From positions 1-64,000 of the forward strand of contig JAJYYG010000138.1 in NCBI GenBank assembly GCA_021801235.1: a stretch of DNA of 64,000 nucleotides. Reading direction: 5' to 3'. The notes under the pieces are model-generated. The model was not told where the DNA came from. It did no database searches and was given only the letters and a program-made list of their open reading frames with translations. Below, in pieces: positions 1 through 8,071 of this stretch (positions are counted from its first letter, which is position 1; every line of letters starts with the position of its first letter). The position numbers and the translations under genes are program-made. This DNA comes from Actinomycetes bacterium. GTDB lineage: Bacteria; Actinomycetota; Acidimicrobiia; Acidimicrobiales; RAAP-2.

Positions 1-99
1 GAAGGCCTTGCCGGCGCGAGGGCGGCCGAAGGCCTTGCCGGCGCGAGGGCGGCCGAAGGCCTTGCCGGCGCGAGGGCGGCCGAAGGCCTTGCCGGCGCG
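1..99 (+). repeat. 27-bp in-frame tandem repeat, 3.7 copies
   Basis: Three exact 27-bp units (1-27, 28-54, 55-81) and an 18-bp partial fourth (82-99). In the dehydrogenase frame each encodes EGLAGARAA. The unit length is a multiple of three, so copy-number change would keep the frame. The array may extend left of the window. Confidence 0.97.
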
Positions 100-516
100 G
101 TGGTGGCCGTGTGGGGTCTCACGTTCAAAGCCGGCACCGACGACCTGCGCAACTCGCCGTCGGTCGAGGTGGTGCGCCGGATGGTCGCCGCCGGCGCCAC
201 TGTCCGGGCGTTCGACCCGACGGTGGCCGTACCGCCGGAGGCCGAGTCGGTTCCGGTGCAGGGGCTCCTGAGCGACGTCGACGGGGTCGACCGGGCGTTG
301 GACGGCGCGGTCCGGGCCTTTCCCGACGCGTACGCCGCCTGCCAGGGGGCGGACGCGGTGGTGGTCCTGACCGAGTGGGACGAGTTCCGCTGGCTCGACT
401 TCGCCGACGTGCGGGTGCGTCTGGCGTCACCGACCATCGTGGACGCCCGCAACCTCCTCGACCCGGCCCAGCTCCGGAGGCTCGGGTTCGACTACACCGG
501 GATCGGACGCCGGTGA
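1..516 (+). CDS. UDP-glucose/GDP-mannose dehydrogenase family, C-terminal part (5' truncated by window edge)
   Basis: This is the last 171 codons of an NAD-dependent nucleotide-sugar dehydrogenase, most likely UDP-glucose 6-dehydrogenase, which oxidises UDP-glucose to UDP-glucuronate. The C-terminal substrate-binding domain is clear: VAVWGLTFKAGTDDLRNSP begins at visible residue 35, followed by VVVLTEWDEFR and a closing VDARNLL. The reading frame is open to base 1, so the NAD-binding half lies outside. The first 33 visible residues are an in-frame repeat (EGLAGARAA units) placed just before the WGLTFK strand, where relatives carry only a short linker. The stop overlaps the decarboxylase start as GTGA, so the pair is probably co-translated to make UDP-xylose. 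Whether substrate is UDP-glucose or GDP-mannose cannot be settled from this half. Confidence 0.88.
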   Translation, partial: EGLAGARAAEGLAGARAAEGLAGARAAEGLAGAVVAVWGLTFKAGTDDLRNSPSVEVVRRMVAAGATVRAFDPTVAVPPEAESVPVQGLLSDVDGVDRALDGAVRAFPDAYAACQGADAVVVLTEWDEFRWLDFADVRVRLASPTIVDARNLLDPAQLRRLGFDYTGIGRR

Positions 517-1484
517 CCCGTCGCCTGGTGGTGCTCGGCGGGGCGGGGTTCCTCGGGTCCCACCTGTGCGACCACCTGCTCGCCCGCGGCGACGAGGTGG
601 TGTGCGTGGACGACTTCTCCACCGGACGGCGCGACAACCTGGCCCATCTCGCCTCCCACCCGGGGTGTTCCCTGGTCGAGGCGGACGTGTCGGAGGGGAT
701 CCCCGTGGACGGCGCGGTCGACGGGGTCTTCCACCTGGCCAGTCCCGCCTCGCCGCCCGACTATCTCGCCCGGCCGCTGCAGACCCTGGCTGCGGGCAGC
801 GAGGGGACCCGCCGCGGCCTCGAGCTGGCCGCTGCGTGCGGCGCCCGGTTCCTCCTGGCTTCGACCAGTGAGGTCTACGGCGACCCGGCGGTCCACCCGC
901 AGGTCGAGTCCTACTGGGGCAACGTGAACCCGGTGGGCCCGCGTAGCGTCTACGACGAGGCGAAGCGGTACGCCGAGGCGTTGACCATGGCCTACGCCAG
1001 GACCCTCGGGACCGACGTCGCCGTCGCCCGGATCTTCAACACCTACGGCCCGCGCCTGCGTCCGGACGACGGCAGGGTGGTCTCCAACTTCGTGGTGCAG
1101 GCGCTCCGGGGAGACGACCTCACCATCTACGGCGACGGGAGCCAGACCCGGAGCCTGTGCTACGTCGCCGACGAGGTGGCCGGGTTGGTGGCACTGTTCG
1201 ACTCCGACCTGACCGGGCCGGTCAACATCGGCAATCCCGACGAGTACACCATCACCGAGCTGGCCCGCACGATCATCGAGGTGACCGGGTCCCCTTCGGG
1301 GGTCGTCCACCGCCCGCTACCGGTGGACGACCCGACCCGGCGGCGCCCGGACATCACCCTGGCCCGGAACGCCCTCGGATGGGAGCCCACCACCCCGCTG
1401 GCGGAGGGGTTGGCCCTGACGGTGGCCTCCCTGGGCGCCGCTGCGGGCCGTGGCGGCAACGCGCGGAACGGGGCGGCGTCGTGA
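513..1484 (+). CDS. UDP-glucuronate decarboxylase (UDP-xylose synthase), SDR family
   Basis: A 323-residue extended short-chain dehydrogenase that should decarboxylate UDP-glucuronate to UDP-xylose with bound NAD. The Rossmann motif GGAGFLGS is at residues 9-16. The stretch HLASPASPPDY, then STSEVYG (117-123), HPQVESYWGNVNP and the catalytic pair Y147/K151 in YDEAKRY are diagnostic for the UXS subfamily rather than for generic epimerases. The GTG start at 513 overlaps the upstream dehydrogenase stop, and the stop overlaps the next gene as GTGA. The upstream enzyme would supply its substrate. The subfamily call is strong; a dTDP-glucose 4,6-dehydratase is less likely because of the HPQVE...WGNVNP block. 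Confidence 0.88.
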   Translation: MTRRLVVLGGAGFLGSHLCDHLLARGDEVVCVDDFSTGRRDNLAHLASHPGCSLVEADVSEGIPVDGAVDGVFHLASPASPPDYLARPLQTLAAGSEGTRRGLELAAACGARFLLASTSEVYGDPAVHPQVESYWGNVNPVGPRSVYDEAKRYAEALTMAYARTLGTDVAVARIFNTYGPRLRPDDGRVVSNFVVQALRGDDLTIYGDGSQTRSLCYVADEVAGLVALFDSDLTGPVNIGNPDEYTITELARTIIEVTGSPSGVVHRPLPVDDPTRRRPDITLARNALGWEPTTPLAEGLALTVASLGAAAGRGGNARNGAAS

Positions 1485-2230
1485 CCGGCTCCGAGCTGAC
1501 CGGTCCGGTGGCGGCCGAGGGTGGCCTCCGGAAGTACGCAACCCTCTCGGTGATCGTCCCGGTGTTCAACGAGCGGGCCACCGTGGGCGAGATCATCAGG
1601 CGGATCAGGGCGGTCGATCTGCCGCTCGAGGTGGAGATCGTCGCTGTGGACGACGGGTCGTCCGACGGGACCGACAAGGTGCTCGCCGCCTTGGCGGACT
1701 CGACGGTGCGGGTGCTCACCCACGGAACCAACCGGGGCAAGGGAGCTGCCATCCGGACCGGGCTCGGTGCCGTCCGGGGGGACCTGGTCCTCATCCAGGA
1801 CGCCGATCTCGAGTACGACCCGGAGGACTGGCCGAAGCTGCTCGACCCGATCCTCCGGGGGAAGGCCCGGGTGGTCTACGGGAGCCGGTTCACCGGCGAG
1901 CGCAAGAACATGTTGCCGCTCCACTGGATCGGCAACCGGTTCCTCTCCCTGGTGACCAACGTGCTCTACGCGTCGACGCTCTCGGACATGGAGACCTGCT
2001 ACAAGCTCTTCGATCGACAGGTGCTCGACGGGATCACCGTGGAGTCGGACCGCTTCGACTTCGAACCGGAGATCACTGCCAAGGTGCTCCGCCGCGGTTA
2101 CCGGATCTACGAGGTGCCGATCTCCTATGCCGGGCGCGAGATGTCGGAGGGGAAGAAGATCACCTGGAGGGACGGGCTCGGCGCACTGGTGGCGCTGGTG
2201 CGCTACCGGTTCGGCCCGACCGACCGATGA
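1481..2230 (+). CDS. GT2 glycosyltransferase, dolichol-phosphate mannosyltransferase-like
   Basis: A 249-residue cytoplasmic GT-A glycosyltransferase. It opens with SVIVPVFNE, carries VDDGSSDGT near residues 57-64 and the metal-binding DAD at 107-109 (IQDADLEYDPED), followed by VVYGSRF. These are the marks of the DPM1/polyprenyl-phosphate sugar transferase branch, which loads a sugar from GDP-mannose or UDP-glucose onto a lipid phosphate. No membrane segment is visible, as is usual for catalytic-only DPM1 types. GTGA overlap upstream and ATGA overlap downstream indicate one translationally coupled operon. The GDP-mannose enzyme encoded at 3971 makes mannose a plausible donor sugar; that part is inference. 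Confidence 0.85.
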   Translation: MTGSELTGPVAAEGGLRKYATLSVIVPVFNERATVGEIIRRIRAVDLPLEVEIVAVDDGSSDGTDKVLAALADSTVRVLTHGTNRGKGAAIRTGLGAVRGDLVLIQDADLEYDPEDWPKLLDPILRGKARVVYGSRFTGERKNMLPLHWIGNRFLSLVTNVLYASTLSDMETCYKLFDRQVLDGITVESDRFDFEPEITAKVLRRGYRIYEVPISYAGREMSEGKKITWRDGLGALVALVRYRFGPTDR

Positions 2231-3150
2231 CGGACGGGCCCGACGGGTCCGCCGGCGCTGGGGTGGCGGCCGTGGTGGTCAACTACGAGTCGGGTGACGA
2301 GCTGGCCGCCTGTGTCGCGGGCCTGCAGCGGGAGCACCCTGCGGAGATCGTGGTGGTGGACAACGGGTCGGAGGACGGGTCGGTGCGGCGCTGCCGGGAG
2401 CGGTTCCCGGGTGTAGTGGCGATCGTCCCCGGTCGCAACCTCGGCTACGGCGCCGCCGCCAACCGGGGGGTGGCCGCCACCTCCTCCGACCTGGTGCTGG
2501 TGTGCAACCCGGATCTGCTGGTGTCCCCGGGAGCGGTCCGGGAGCTGGCGGACGCCCTCGCCGGGGACCCGCGTGCCGGCCTGGCCGGCCCGTTGCTCCG
2601 ATCGGCCTCCGGCGACCGCTACCCGTCCGCCCGGCGCTTCCCCTCCCTGGTGGACGCGGCCGGCCACGCCCTGATCGGGATCTTCAATCCGGACAACCGG
2701 TTCACCCGGGCCTACCAGCAGGCCGAGCTGGCCGACGACACCCGGACCACCAGGACGGTGGACTGGGTCTCGGGCGCCTGCTTCGTGGTCCGGCGTACGG
2801 CGTTCGAGGACGTGGGCGGCTTCGACGAGTCCTACTTTATGTACCTCGAGGACGTCGATCTCTGTCGACGTCTCGGCCGGGCCGGATGGACGACCCTCTA
2901 CGTGCCCCGAGCCGAGGCCGTCCACCTCCAGGGGACCTCGACCGCCCGCCACCCGTACCGGATGGTGGTCGAGCACCACCGCTCGCTCCTCCGCTTCGCC
3001 GTGTCCTCGACGGAGGGCTGGCGCCGGATCCTCCTCCCCCTGGTGGCCGCCGGCATCGCTACGCGCGCCGTCCTGGCGGCACTCCGGCTGTGGTGGGCCG
3101 GCGGCCCGGGCCGGTCGGGGCCGACTGGCCCCCCCACCCACACGTTGTAG
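2227..3150 (+). CDS. GT2 glycosyltransferase, WbbL/rhamnosyltransferase-like
   Basis: A 307-residue GT2 enzyme beginning AAVVVNYESG, with VVDNGSEDGS, CNPDLLV as the DxD-like region and YFMYLEDVDLCRRL near residue 210, the acidic motif typical of rhamnosyl- and galactofuranosyl-type transferases. WbbL in mycobacteria adds rhamnose to the lipid-linked peptidoglycan-arabinogalactan linker, and this protein has the same architecture; the exact acceptor is unknown here. The ATG overlaps the previous stop (ATGA). The C-terminus has a short hydrophobic helix (LLPLVAAGIATRAVLAAL) that could tether it to the membrane. It lies two genes before a mannose-1-phosphate guanylyltransferase. Confidence 0.82.
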   Translation: MTDGPDGSAGAGVAAVVVNYESGDELAACVAGLQREHPAEIVVVDNGSEDGSVRRCRERFPGVVAIVPGRNLGYGAAANRGVAATSSDLVLVCNPDLLVSPGAVRELADALAGDPRAGLAGPLLRSASGDRYPSARRFPSLVDAAGHALIGIFNPDNRFTRAYQQAELADDTRTTRTVDWVSGACFVVRRTAFEDVGGFDESYFMYLEDVDLCRRLGRAGWTTLYVPRAEAVHLQGTSTARHPYRMVVEHHRSLLRFAVSSTEGWRRILLPLVAAGIATRAVLAALRLWWAGGPGRSGPTGPPTHTL

Positions 3151-3153
3151 GGT
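3148..3153 (+). promoter_or_regulatory. -10-like hexamer TAGGGT before the 3165 gene
   Basis: TAGGGT overlaps the stop of the preceding gene and lies 11 bases before ATG 3165. It matches the TANNNT pattern seen before many starts here. It could give an internal promoter for the membrane protein and guanylyltransferase genes. Confidence 0.4.
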
Positions 3154-3164
3154 GTCGTCCGGTC

Positions 3165-3974
3165 ATGGCGAGCAATCAGACGGGCAAGTGGGTACAGCGG
3201 GCAGCCTCCACCGGAGGCGGGAAGACCTATCGCGGGCAGATGCCGATCAACTGGTACGCCAGCCTGGCGGTCATCTGCATCGTGGGGCTCTTCCTGGTCG
3301 GCTTCAGCCGGTACCAGTTGACCCACCGCACCACGTCCTCCTCCGGGCCGCCGACCACCGCGCAGACCTGGTACGCAGCCCTCGCCGTCGACATCTGCGG
3401 GACGATCGAGCCCAACCTCCCGGCCAGCACCAACGGCAGCCAGACCGGGTTCACCGCCGGCGGGAACGGGATCATCACCATCAGTCCGAAGAACAGCTCC
3501 GAGTCGGGGGCCAACGCCACGCTCGGCAAGTTCGTGTCGGGCTACAAGGGGCTGGAGCTGTCCGCGTCGACGCTGCAGTACCCCGGCAAGAAGCTCCTCA
3601 GCAACGGTGAGGTCTGCCCGAAGGGGACGCCCGACGCCGGCAAGCAGGGCTTCGTCAACGTGGTGAGCTGGCCGAACTACGCGGCGAAGAAGGGAACCGA
3701 GGTCAGTGGGAATCCTGCCTCGCTCCTGTTCGCCAACAGCCAGATGATCACCATGGGCTTCGTCCCGGCGACGGCCAGCGTGCCGAAGCCCCCCGGGACC
3801 GTGGTGACCGCGCTCATCAACGCGGTGCAGACGGGATCGACCACCCCGAACACCGCTCCGACCACTTCGACCACCGCCCCGACGGCGACCACCGCCCCGA
3901 CCACTTCGACCACCGCCCCGACGGCGACCACCGCCCCGACCACCGCGAAGACGGCCGGCGGCTCCGCCAAGTGA
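3165..3974 (+). CDS. Unknown single-pass membrane protein with Thr/Pro-rich tail
   Basis: I do not recognise this 269-residue protein. It has a short basic N-terminus, one membrane helix at about residues 31-48 (NWYASLAVICIVGLFLVGF), an extracellular domain containing two well-spaced cysteines (DICGTIEP and GEVCPKG) that could form a disulfide, and a C-terminal tail of Thr, Ala and Pro made from a duplicated 39-bp unit. Such tails are often O-mannosylated or span the wall; that is inference. It is embedded between the WbbL-like transferase and the guanylyltransferase and its stop overlaps the latter's GTG start (GTGA), so it is probably made together with them. The ATG follows a TAGGGT element by 11 bases. 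Confidence 0.72.
   Translation: MASNQTGKWVQRAASTGGGKTYRGQMPINWYASLAVICIVGLFLVGFSRYQLTHRTTSSSGPPTTAQTWYAALAVDICGTIEPNLPASTNGSQTGFTAGGNGIITISPKNSSESGANATLGKFVSGYKGLELSASTLQYPGKKLLSNGEVCPKGTPDAGKQGFVNVVSWPNYAAKKGTEVSGNPASLLFANSQMITMGFVPATASVPKPPGTVVTALINAVQTGSTTPNTAPTTSTTAPTATTAPTTSTTAPTATTAPTTAKTAGGSAK
3861..3938 (+). repeat. 39-bp tandem duplication coding Thr/Pro-rich tail
   Basis: Two identical 39-bp units (3861-3899 and 3900-3938) encode TTSTTAPTATTAP twice in frame near the C-terminus of the membrane protein. Within each unit the ACCACCGCCCCG block is itself repeated. Confidence 0.95.
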
Positions 3975-5062
3975 GGGCAGTCGTCCTGGTGGGCGGCGAG
4001 GGCACCCGGCTCCGGCCGCTGACCCTGACCGCCCCGAAGCAGATGCTCCCCATCGCCGAGCAGGCGATGATCGAACGGGTGCTGGGCCACCTCGCCTCCC
4101 ACGGGGTGGACCACGCCGTGCTCTCGCTGGGGTATCGACCGGACGCGTTCATCAACGCCTACCCGGCCGGGACGGTGGCGGGCGTGCGGGTGACCTACGC
4201 GGTCGAGCCCACGCCGCTCGACACCGCCGGGGCGATCGGGTTCGCCGCCCGGCATGCGGGGATCGACGGGACGTTCGTGGTGGTCAACGGCGACGTCCTT
4301 ACCGACCTCGACCTCGGCGCCCTGGTCGCCTTCCACCGTGGCCACGGCTCGGAGGCGACCATCAGCCTGACCCCGGTGGACGATCCCTCGTCGTTCGGCG
4401 TCGTCCCCACCGATCGGGACGGAAGGGTCCAGGCGTTCATCGAGAAGCCGGCGCGGGAGGACGCATCGACCAACCTGATCAACGCCGGCACCTACGTCCT
4501 CGAGCCGTCCGTGCTCGCTCGCATCCCCGAGGACCGGCGGGTGTCGATCGAGCGGGAGACCTTCCCGGCGATGGCGGCCGACGGCTCGCTCTTCGCGCTG
4601 GGCTCGGAGGCCTACTGGCTCGACACCGGAACCCCCGATGCCTACCTCCGTGCCAACGACGACCTCCTCATGGGCCGGCGGGGGACGCCTCCGGCGCCCG
4701 GTGCCGTCGAGGACCGGTCGATCGGGGAGGGCGTGTGGACCATGGGGAACGCCGATGTCGACGGCGCGTCGGTGTCCCGGGCACTGCTCGGCGCCGGGGC
4801 GACGGTGGTCCGGGACGCCCTCGTGGAGCGTTCGGTGATCGGCCACGGGGCCGTCGTCGAGGAGGGGGCCTCGGTAGTCGGCTCGGTCCTGCTCCCCGGG
4901 GCACGGGTGGCGGCCAAGGCGACGGTGGAGGGATCCGTCGTCGGTCCGGGCGCCACCGTCGGACAGCGCTGCCTCGTCCACCCGCTCTCGGTGATCGGTG
5001 CCGGCGTGGTGATCCCGTCGGGCACGGTCGTCGACGGCGAACGGGTGCCGGCAGGAGCCTGA
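3971..5062 (+). CDS. Mannose-1-phosphate guanylyltransferase-type nucleotidyltransferase
   Basis: A 363-residue sugar-nucleotidyltransferase. The N-terminal catalytic domain starts RAVVLVGGEGTRLRPLT with the following PKQML (Lys23), contains VVNGDVLTDLDL as metal-binding Asp motif and FIEKP, and is followed after about residue 250 by hexapeptide-repeat left-handed beta-helix turns (VIGHGAVVEEGA, VVGSVLLPGARV). This architecture is that of the actinobacterial GDP-mannose pyrophosphorylase, which makes GDP-mannose from mannose-1-phosphate and GTP. GTG start overlaps the preceding stop. The manB and pgi/pmi genes at 33342 and 35037 would supply its substrate. A glucose-1-phosphate specificity cannot be fully excluded. 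Confidence 0.83.
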   Translation: MRAVVLVGGEGTRLRPLTLTAPKQMLPIAEQAMIERVLGHLASHGVDHAVLSLGYRPDAFINAYPAGTVAGVRVTYAVEPTPLDTAGAIGFAARHAGIDGTFVVVNGDVLTDLDLGALVAFHRGHGSEATISLTPVDDPSSFGVVPTDRDGRVQAFIEKPAREDASTNLINAGTYVLEPSVLARIPEDRRVSIERETFPAMAADGSLFALGSEAYWLDTGTPDAYLRANDDLLMGRRGTPPAPGAVEDRSIGEGVWTMGNADVDGASVSRALLGAGATVVRDALVERSVIGHGAVVEEGASVVGSVLLPGARVAAKATVEGSVVGPGATVGQRCLVHPLSVIGAGVVIPSGTVVDGERVPAGA

Positions 5063-5066
5063 CCCG

Positions 5067-6029
5067 GTGCGCGCCCTGGTGACCGGCGGCGCAGGGTTCA
5101 TCGGGTCGACCCTGGTGGACCGCCTGCTGGCCGAGGACCACGTCGTGGACGTGGTCGACGACCTCTCGACTGGCTCGCTGGCCAACCTGGCCGACGCCCG
5201 GTCCAGGGGCGGCGGGAGCCTCCGGGTGCACACGCTGGACATCCGCTCCCAAGAGCTCGTCGACCTGATGGCGCATCGGAGCCCTGAGGTGGTCTTCCAC
5301 CTGGCGGCCCAGGCCGACGTGCGTGCCTCGGTGGCCGACCCCGTCCGTGACGCGGAGGTCAACCTGCTGGGGACGTTGCGCGTCCTTGAGGGGGCGCGGG
5401 CCGCCCGGTCCGAGCGGGTCGTCTTCGCGGCCAGTGGCGGCACCCTCTACGGCGAGCCGGACCCCGGCGACCTCCCGGTCGCGGAGTCGGCCCCCCACCG
5501 GCCCCTCTCCCCCTACGGGGTCTCGAAGAAGGCGGCGATCGACTACCTCGTCGCCTACCGGGAGCTGCACGCCCTGGAGTTCGTGGCCCTGGCGCTGGCC
5601 AACGTCTACGGTCCCCGGCAGAACCCCCACGGGGAGGCTGGGGTGGTGGCCATCTTCGCCGACCGCATGGTCCGGGGACGGACGGTGACCGTCTACGGGG
5701 ACGGGGAGCAGACCCGGGACTTCGTCTACGTGGACGACGTGGTCGACGCGTTCGTCCGGGCGGCCACCAAAGGCGGGGGGCTGGTGTGCAACATCGGCAC
5801 CGGTGCCCAGACGTCGGTCAACGAGCTCTACCGCACCCTGGCCGCGGCAGCCGGGACGACCGCCCTGCCGGAGCATGCGCCAGCCCGGTCCGGGGAGCTG
5901 GCCCACAACGCCCTCGATCCGAGTCGGGCGTCGATCCACCTCGGATGGAGACCGTGGACCCGGCTGGATACCGGTTGCGCGGCGGTGCTCGAGTCCGTCC
6001 GGGCCACTCCCCACCCGCCAGCCTCCTGA
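5067..6029 (+). CDS. NAD-dependent epimerase, UDP-glucose 4-epimerase-like
   Basis: A 320-residue extended SDR: TGGAGFIGS at residues 7-15, HLAAQADVR, then AASGGTLYGEP and the catalytic YGVSKKA, followed by NVYGPRQNPHGEAGVVAIF and the C-terminal substrate loop TVYGDGEQTRDFVYVDD. The SGGTLYG block with the NPHGEAGVV segment is usual in bacterial GalE-like enzymes that interconvert UDP-sugars. It starts with GTG four bases after the guanylyltransferase stop, so it closes this operon. It is one of three SDR sugar enzymes in the window; its substrate is not provable from sequence. Confidence 0.8.
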   Translation: MRALVTGGAGFIGSTLVDRLLAEDHVVDVVDDLSTGSLANLADARSRGGGSLRVHTLDIRSQELVDLMAHRSPEVVFHLAAQADVRASVADPVRDAEVNLLGTLRVLEGARAARSERVVFAASGGTLYGEPDPGDLPVAESAPHRPLSPYGVSKKAAIDYLVAYRELHALEFVALALANVYGPRQNPHGEAGVVAIFADRMVRGRTVTVYGDGEQTRDFVYVDDVVDAFVRAATKGGGLVCNIGTGAQTSVNELYRTLAAAAGTTALPEHAPARSGELAHNALDPSRASIHLGWRPWTRLDTGCAAVLESVRATPHPPAS

Positions 6030-6071
6030 CGCCCCGGTCTGACCTCTGCCGCCCGGGCTCCGCCGCCCGGC

Positions 6072-6088
6072 CCGGCCGAAGCGGCCGG
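6072..6088. terminator. Short GC hairpin at the end of the sugar operon
   Basis: A perfect 6-bp stem (CCGGCC / GGCCGG) with a 5-base loop, 43 bases after the epimerase stop and just before the helicase promoter. There is no T-run, so termination is only suggested. Confidence 0.3.
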
Positions 6089-6093
6089 ACCGG

Positions 6094-6099
6094 TAGACT
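6094..6099 (+). promoter_or_regulatory. -10 hexamer TAGACT for the helicase gene
   Basis: TAGACT lies 86 bases before the ATG at 6186, leaving a leader of about 80 nt, unlike the leaderless genes nearby. Long leaders are common for DEAD-box helicase genes regulated by temperature or by autoregulation; no specific structure is proven here. Confidence 0.5.
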
Positions 6100-6185
6100 G
6101 GTGGCGTCCTGGTGCGCTTCAACGTCGCGACAGGCCGTCGGCGGGGACCCTCCTGCCGTTCCCTCTGCCAGACGAAAGCGTCTCC

Positions 6186-7607
6186 ATGCCCCTGCCCCAA
6201 CCGTCCTTCGCCGATCTCGGCGTGCCCGACGACATCGTCGCCGTGCTGGCCGCCCGGTCGATCATGACCCCCTTCCCCATCCAGTCGGCCACCGTGGTCG
6301 ACGCCATGGCCGGCCGCGACGTCTGCGGCAAGGCGCCGACCGGTTCGGGCAAGACCATCGCCTTCGGGATCGGCGCGGTAGCCCGGCTCGACGGCAGGCC
6401 GGCGCGACCCAAGCAGCCCCGCGTCCTGGTGCTCACCCCCACCCGGGAGCTGTGCTCGCAGGTGGCCGCCGAGCTCCAGTCCCTGGGTGGCGCCCGCAAC
6501 CTCCGGGTCGAGACCTTCTACGGCGGTGTGGGCTACGGGCCCCAGCTGAAGGCCCTCGGCCGCGGGGTGGACATCGCGGTCGCCTGCCCCGGTCGGCTGG
6601 CCGACCTCATCGACCGGGGGAGCATCCGCCTCGATGCCGTCGAGATCGTGGTGATCGACGAAGCCGACCGGATGGCCGACATGGGCTTCCTCCCCGAGGT
6701 GCGACGCCTCCTCGACCGGACCCCGTCGGATCGCCAGACAGTGCTCTTCTCCGCCACCCTCGACGGGGACATCGACGTGCTCGTCAAGCGCTACCAGAAG
6801 AACCCGGTCCGCCACGAGCTGGAGGCCGAGGAGGACGCCGGCGAGGCGGTGCACCTCTTCTGGCGCATGGCCGCCGGCGATCGCATCGACCAGACCGCCT
6901 CGGTGGCGGCTGCCTCGGGGCCGACCATCGTGTTCTGCCGCACCAAGCACGGGACCGACCGGATCGCCCGCCAGCTCGACCAGCGGGGGGTCCGGGCGGC
7001 GGCCATCCACGGCGACCGGAGCCAGAAGCAGCGGGAGCGCGCGCTCGACTCGTTCGTCCGCGGATCGGTCGACGCCCTGGTGGCGACCGACGTCGCCGCC
7101 CGCGGGATCCACGTCGACGGTGTCAACGCGGTGGTCCACTTCGACCCGCCGACCGACTCCAAGGACTACGTCCACCGGTCGGGCCGGACGGCCCGGGCCG
7201 GGGCGACCGGGGTGGTGGTCAGCTTCGTGACCCCCGACAAGACGGGAGCGGTGAAGAAGATCCAGCGCGACCTGCAGATGCCCTCGGGATTCGGTGTCCC
7301 CGACCTGGCGCAGATCGCCGCCGTGCTCGGGACGCCCCCGGCCCCGCGCCCGGCCACGGAGCACGGGCCCGGGCACCGGCCCGGTACCGACGGACGGCCG
7401 GAGCGGTCGGGTACGGACGGCCGGAGCGGCCAGGGCCCCCAGGGAAAGCGGCGGCGTCCGGCCGGTCCCGGAGGCAGGCCCGGCTGGGGCGGCCCCTCGG
7501 CGGGATCGGGCGCCCGCCGCCAAGGGGCCGGAGCCGGGCAGGGCGGCCATCCCCGACGGGGCGGCGCGGCGGGTGGTCGCAGCCAGGCGGGTGGCAAGGG
7601 CCGCTGA
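6186..7607 (+). CDS. DEAD-box ATP-dependent RNA helicase
   Basis: A 473-residue superfamily 2 RNA helicase that unwinds RNA duplexes during ribosome assembly or RNA decay. Q motif is at FPIQSATV (about 30-37), motif I APTGSGKT at 50-57, Ia PTRELCSQV, motif II DEAD at 158-161 in VIDEADRMADMGF, motif III FSATLD, then the second RecA domain with VFCRTKHG, ATDVAARGIHVDGV and motif VI HRSGRTARAG. The last 110 residues are a low-complexity Gly/Arg/Pro basic tail, typical of RNA-binding extensions in actinobacterial RhlE/DeaD-like helicases. ATG chosen because the Q-motif Phe lies the usual distance inside. It stands alone with its own promoter. Confidence 0.93.
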   Translation: MPLPQPSFADLGVPDDIVAVLAARSIMTPFPIQSATVVDAMAGRDVCGKAPTGSGKTIAFGIGAVARLDGRPARPKQPRVLVLTPTRELCSQVAAELQSLGGARNLRVETFYGGVGYGPQLKALGRGVDIAVACPGRLADLIDRGSIRLDAVEIVVIDEADRMADMGFLPEVRRLLDRTPSDRQTVLFSATLDGDIDVLVKRYQKNPVRHELEAEEDAGEAVHLFWRMAAGDRIDQTASVAAASGPTIVFCRTKHGTDRIARQLDQRGVRAAAIHGDRSQKQRERALDSFVRGSVDALVATDVAARGIHVDGVNAVVHFDPPTDSKDYVHRSGRTARAGATGVVVSFVTPDKTGAVKKIQRDLQMPSGFGVPDLAQIAAVLGTPPAPRPATEHGPGHRPGTDGRPERSGTDGRSGQGPQGKRRRPAGPGGRPGWGGPSAGSGARRQGAGAGQGGHPRRGGAAGGRSQAGGKGR

Positions 7608-7619
7608 GCCGTCGTCGCC

Positions 7620-7625
7620 TACAGT
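7620..7625 (+). promoter_or_regulatory. -10 hexamer TACAGT, leaderless arrangement
   Basis: TACAGT followed by 7 bases and ATG 7633. Transcription would begin at or next to the start codon. Confidence 0.6.
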
Positions 7626-7632
7626 GACGCAG

Positions 7633-8010
7633 ATGGCTCCCGCGACGAAACCAACCGTGACCATCCCCGACGGCCCCCCTCCCGGCGACCTGGTGGTGGA
7701 GGACCTCGAGATCGGGACCGGTGAGGTCGCCCGAGCGGGCTCCCCGGTCCGGGTCCACTACGTCGGGGTGGCCTGGTCGGACGGCAACGAGTTCGACTCG
7801 TCGTGGGGGCGGAGCGGGAACTTCGAGTTCGCGTTGGGAGCGGGTCAGGTCATCGCCGGATGGGATCGTGGGGTCGTCGGCATGCAGGTGGGCGGGCGTC
7901 GGCGGCTGACCATCCCGCCGCAGCTCGGCTACGGCTCCCGCGGGGCGGGGGGCGTGATCGGACCCGACGAGACCCTGGTGTTCGTGGTCGACCTGGTCGG
8001 GGTGGGCTGA
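7633..8010 (+). CDS. FKBP-type peptidyl-prolyl cis-trans isomerase
   Basis: A 125-residue single-domain FKBP that accelerates proline isomerisation in folding proteins. The fold is complete: VHYVGVAWSDGNEFDSSW, FALGAGQVIAGWDRGVVGMQVGGRRRLTIPP and a final LVFVVDLVGV. The active-site Trp in IAGWD and the Tyr of VHYVG are present. No signal peptide is visible, so it is probably cytoplasmic. ATG 7633 was preferred over the in-frame GTG 7624 because 7624 lies inside the -10 hexamer. It is convergent with cofE. Confidence 0.92.
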   Translation: MAPATKPTVTIPDGPPPGDLVVEDLEIGTGEVARAGSPVRVHYVGVAWSDGNEFDSSWGRSGNFEFALGAGQVIAGWDRGVVGMQVGGRRRLTIPPQLGYGSRGAGGVIGPDETLVFVVDLVGVG

Positions 8011-8071
8011 AGGCACCGGCACCCGGTCGGCGCCCGGTCCGCCTCCAGACCCCGGGCGGCCGGCCTCCGGC

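Noticed and set aside
4668..7664. Minus-strand open frame of about 1000 codons opposite the guanylyltransferase, epimerase and helicase genes
   Set aside because: No motif, composition typical of shadow frames, and it opposes clearly conserved enzymes.
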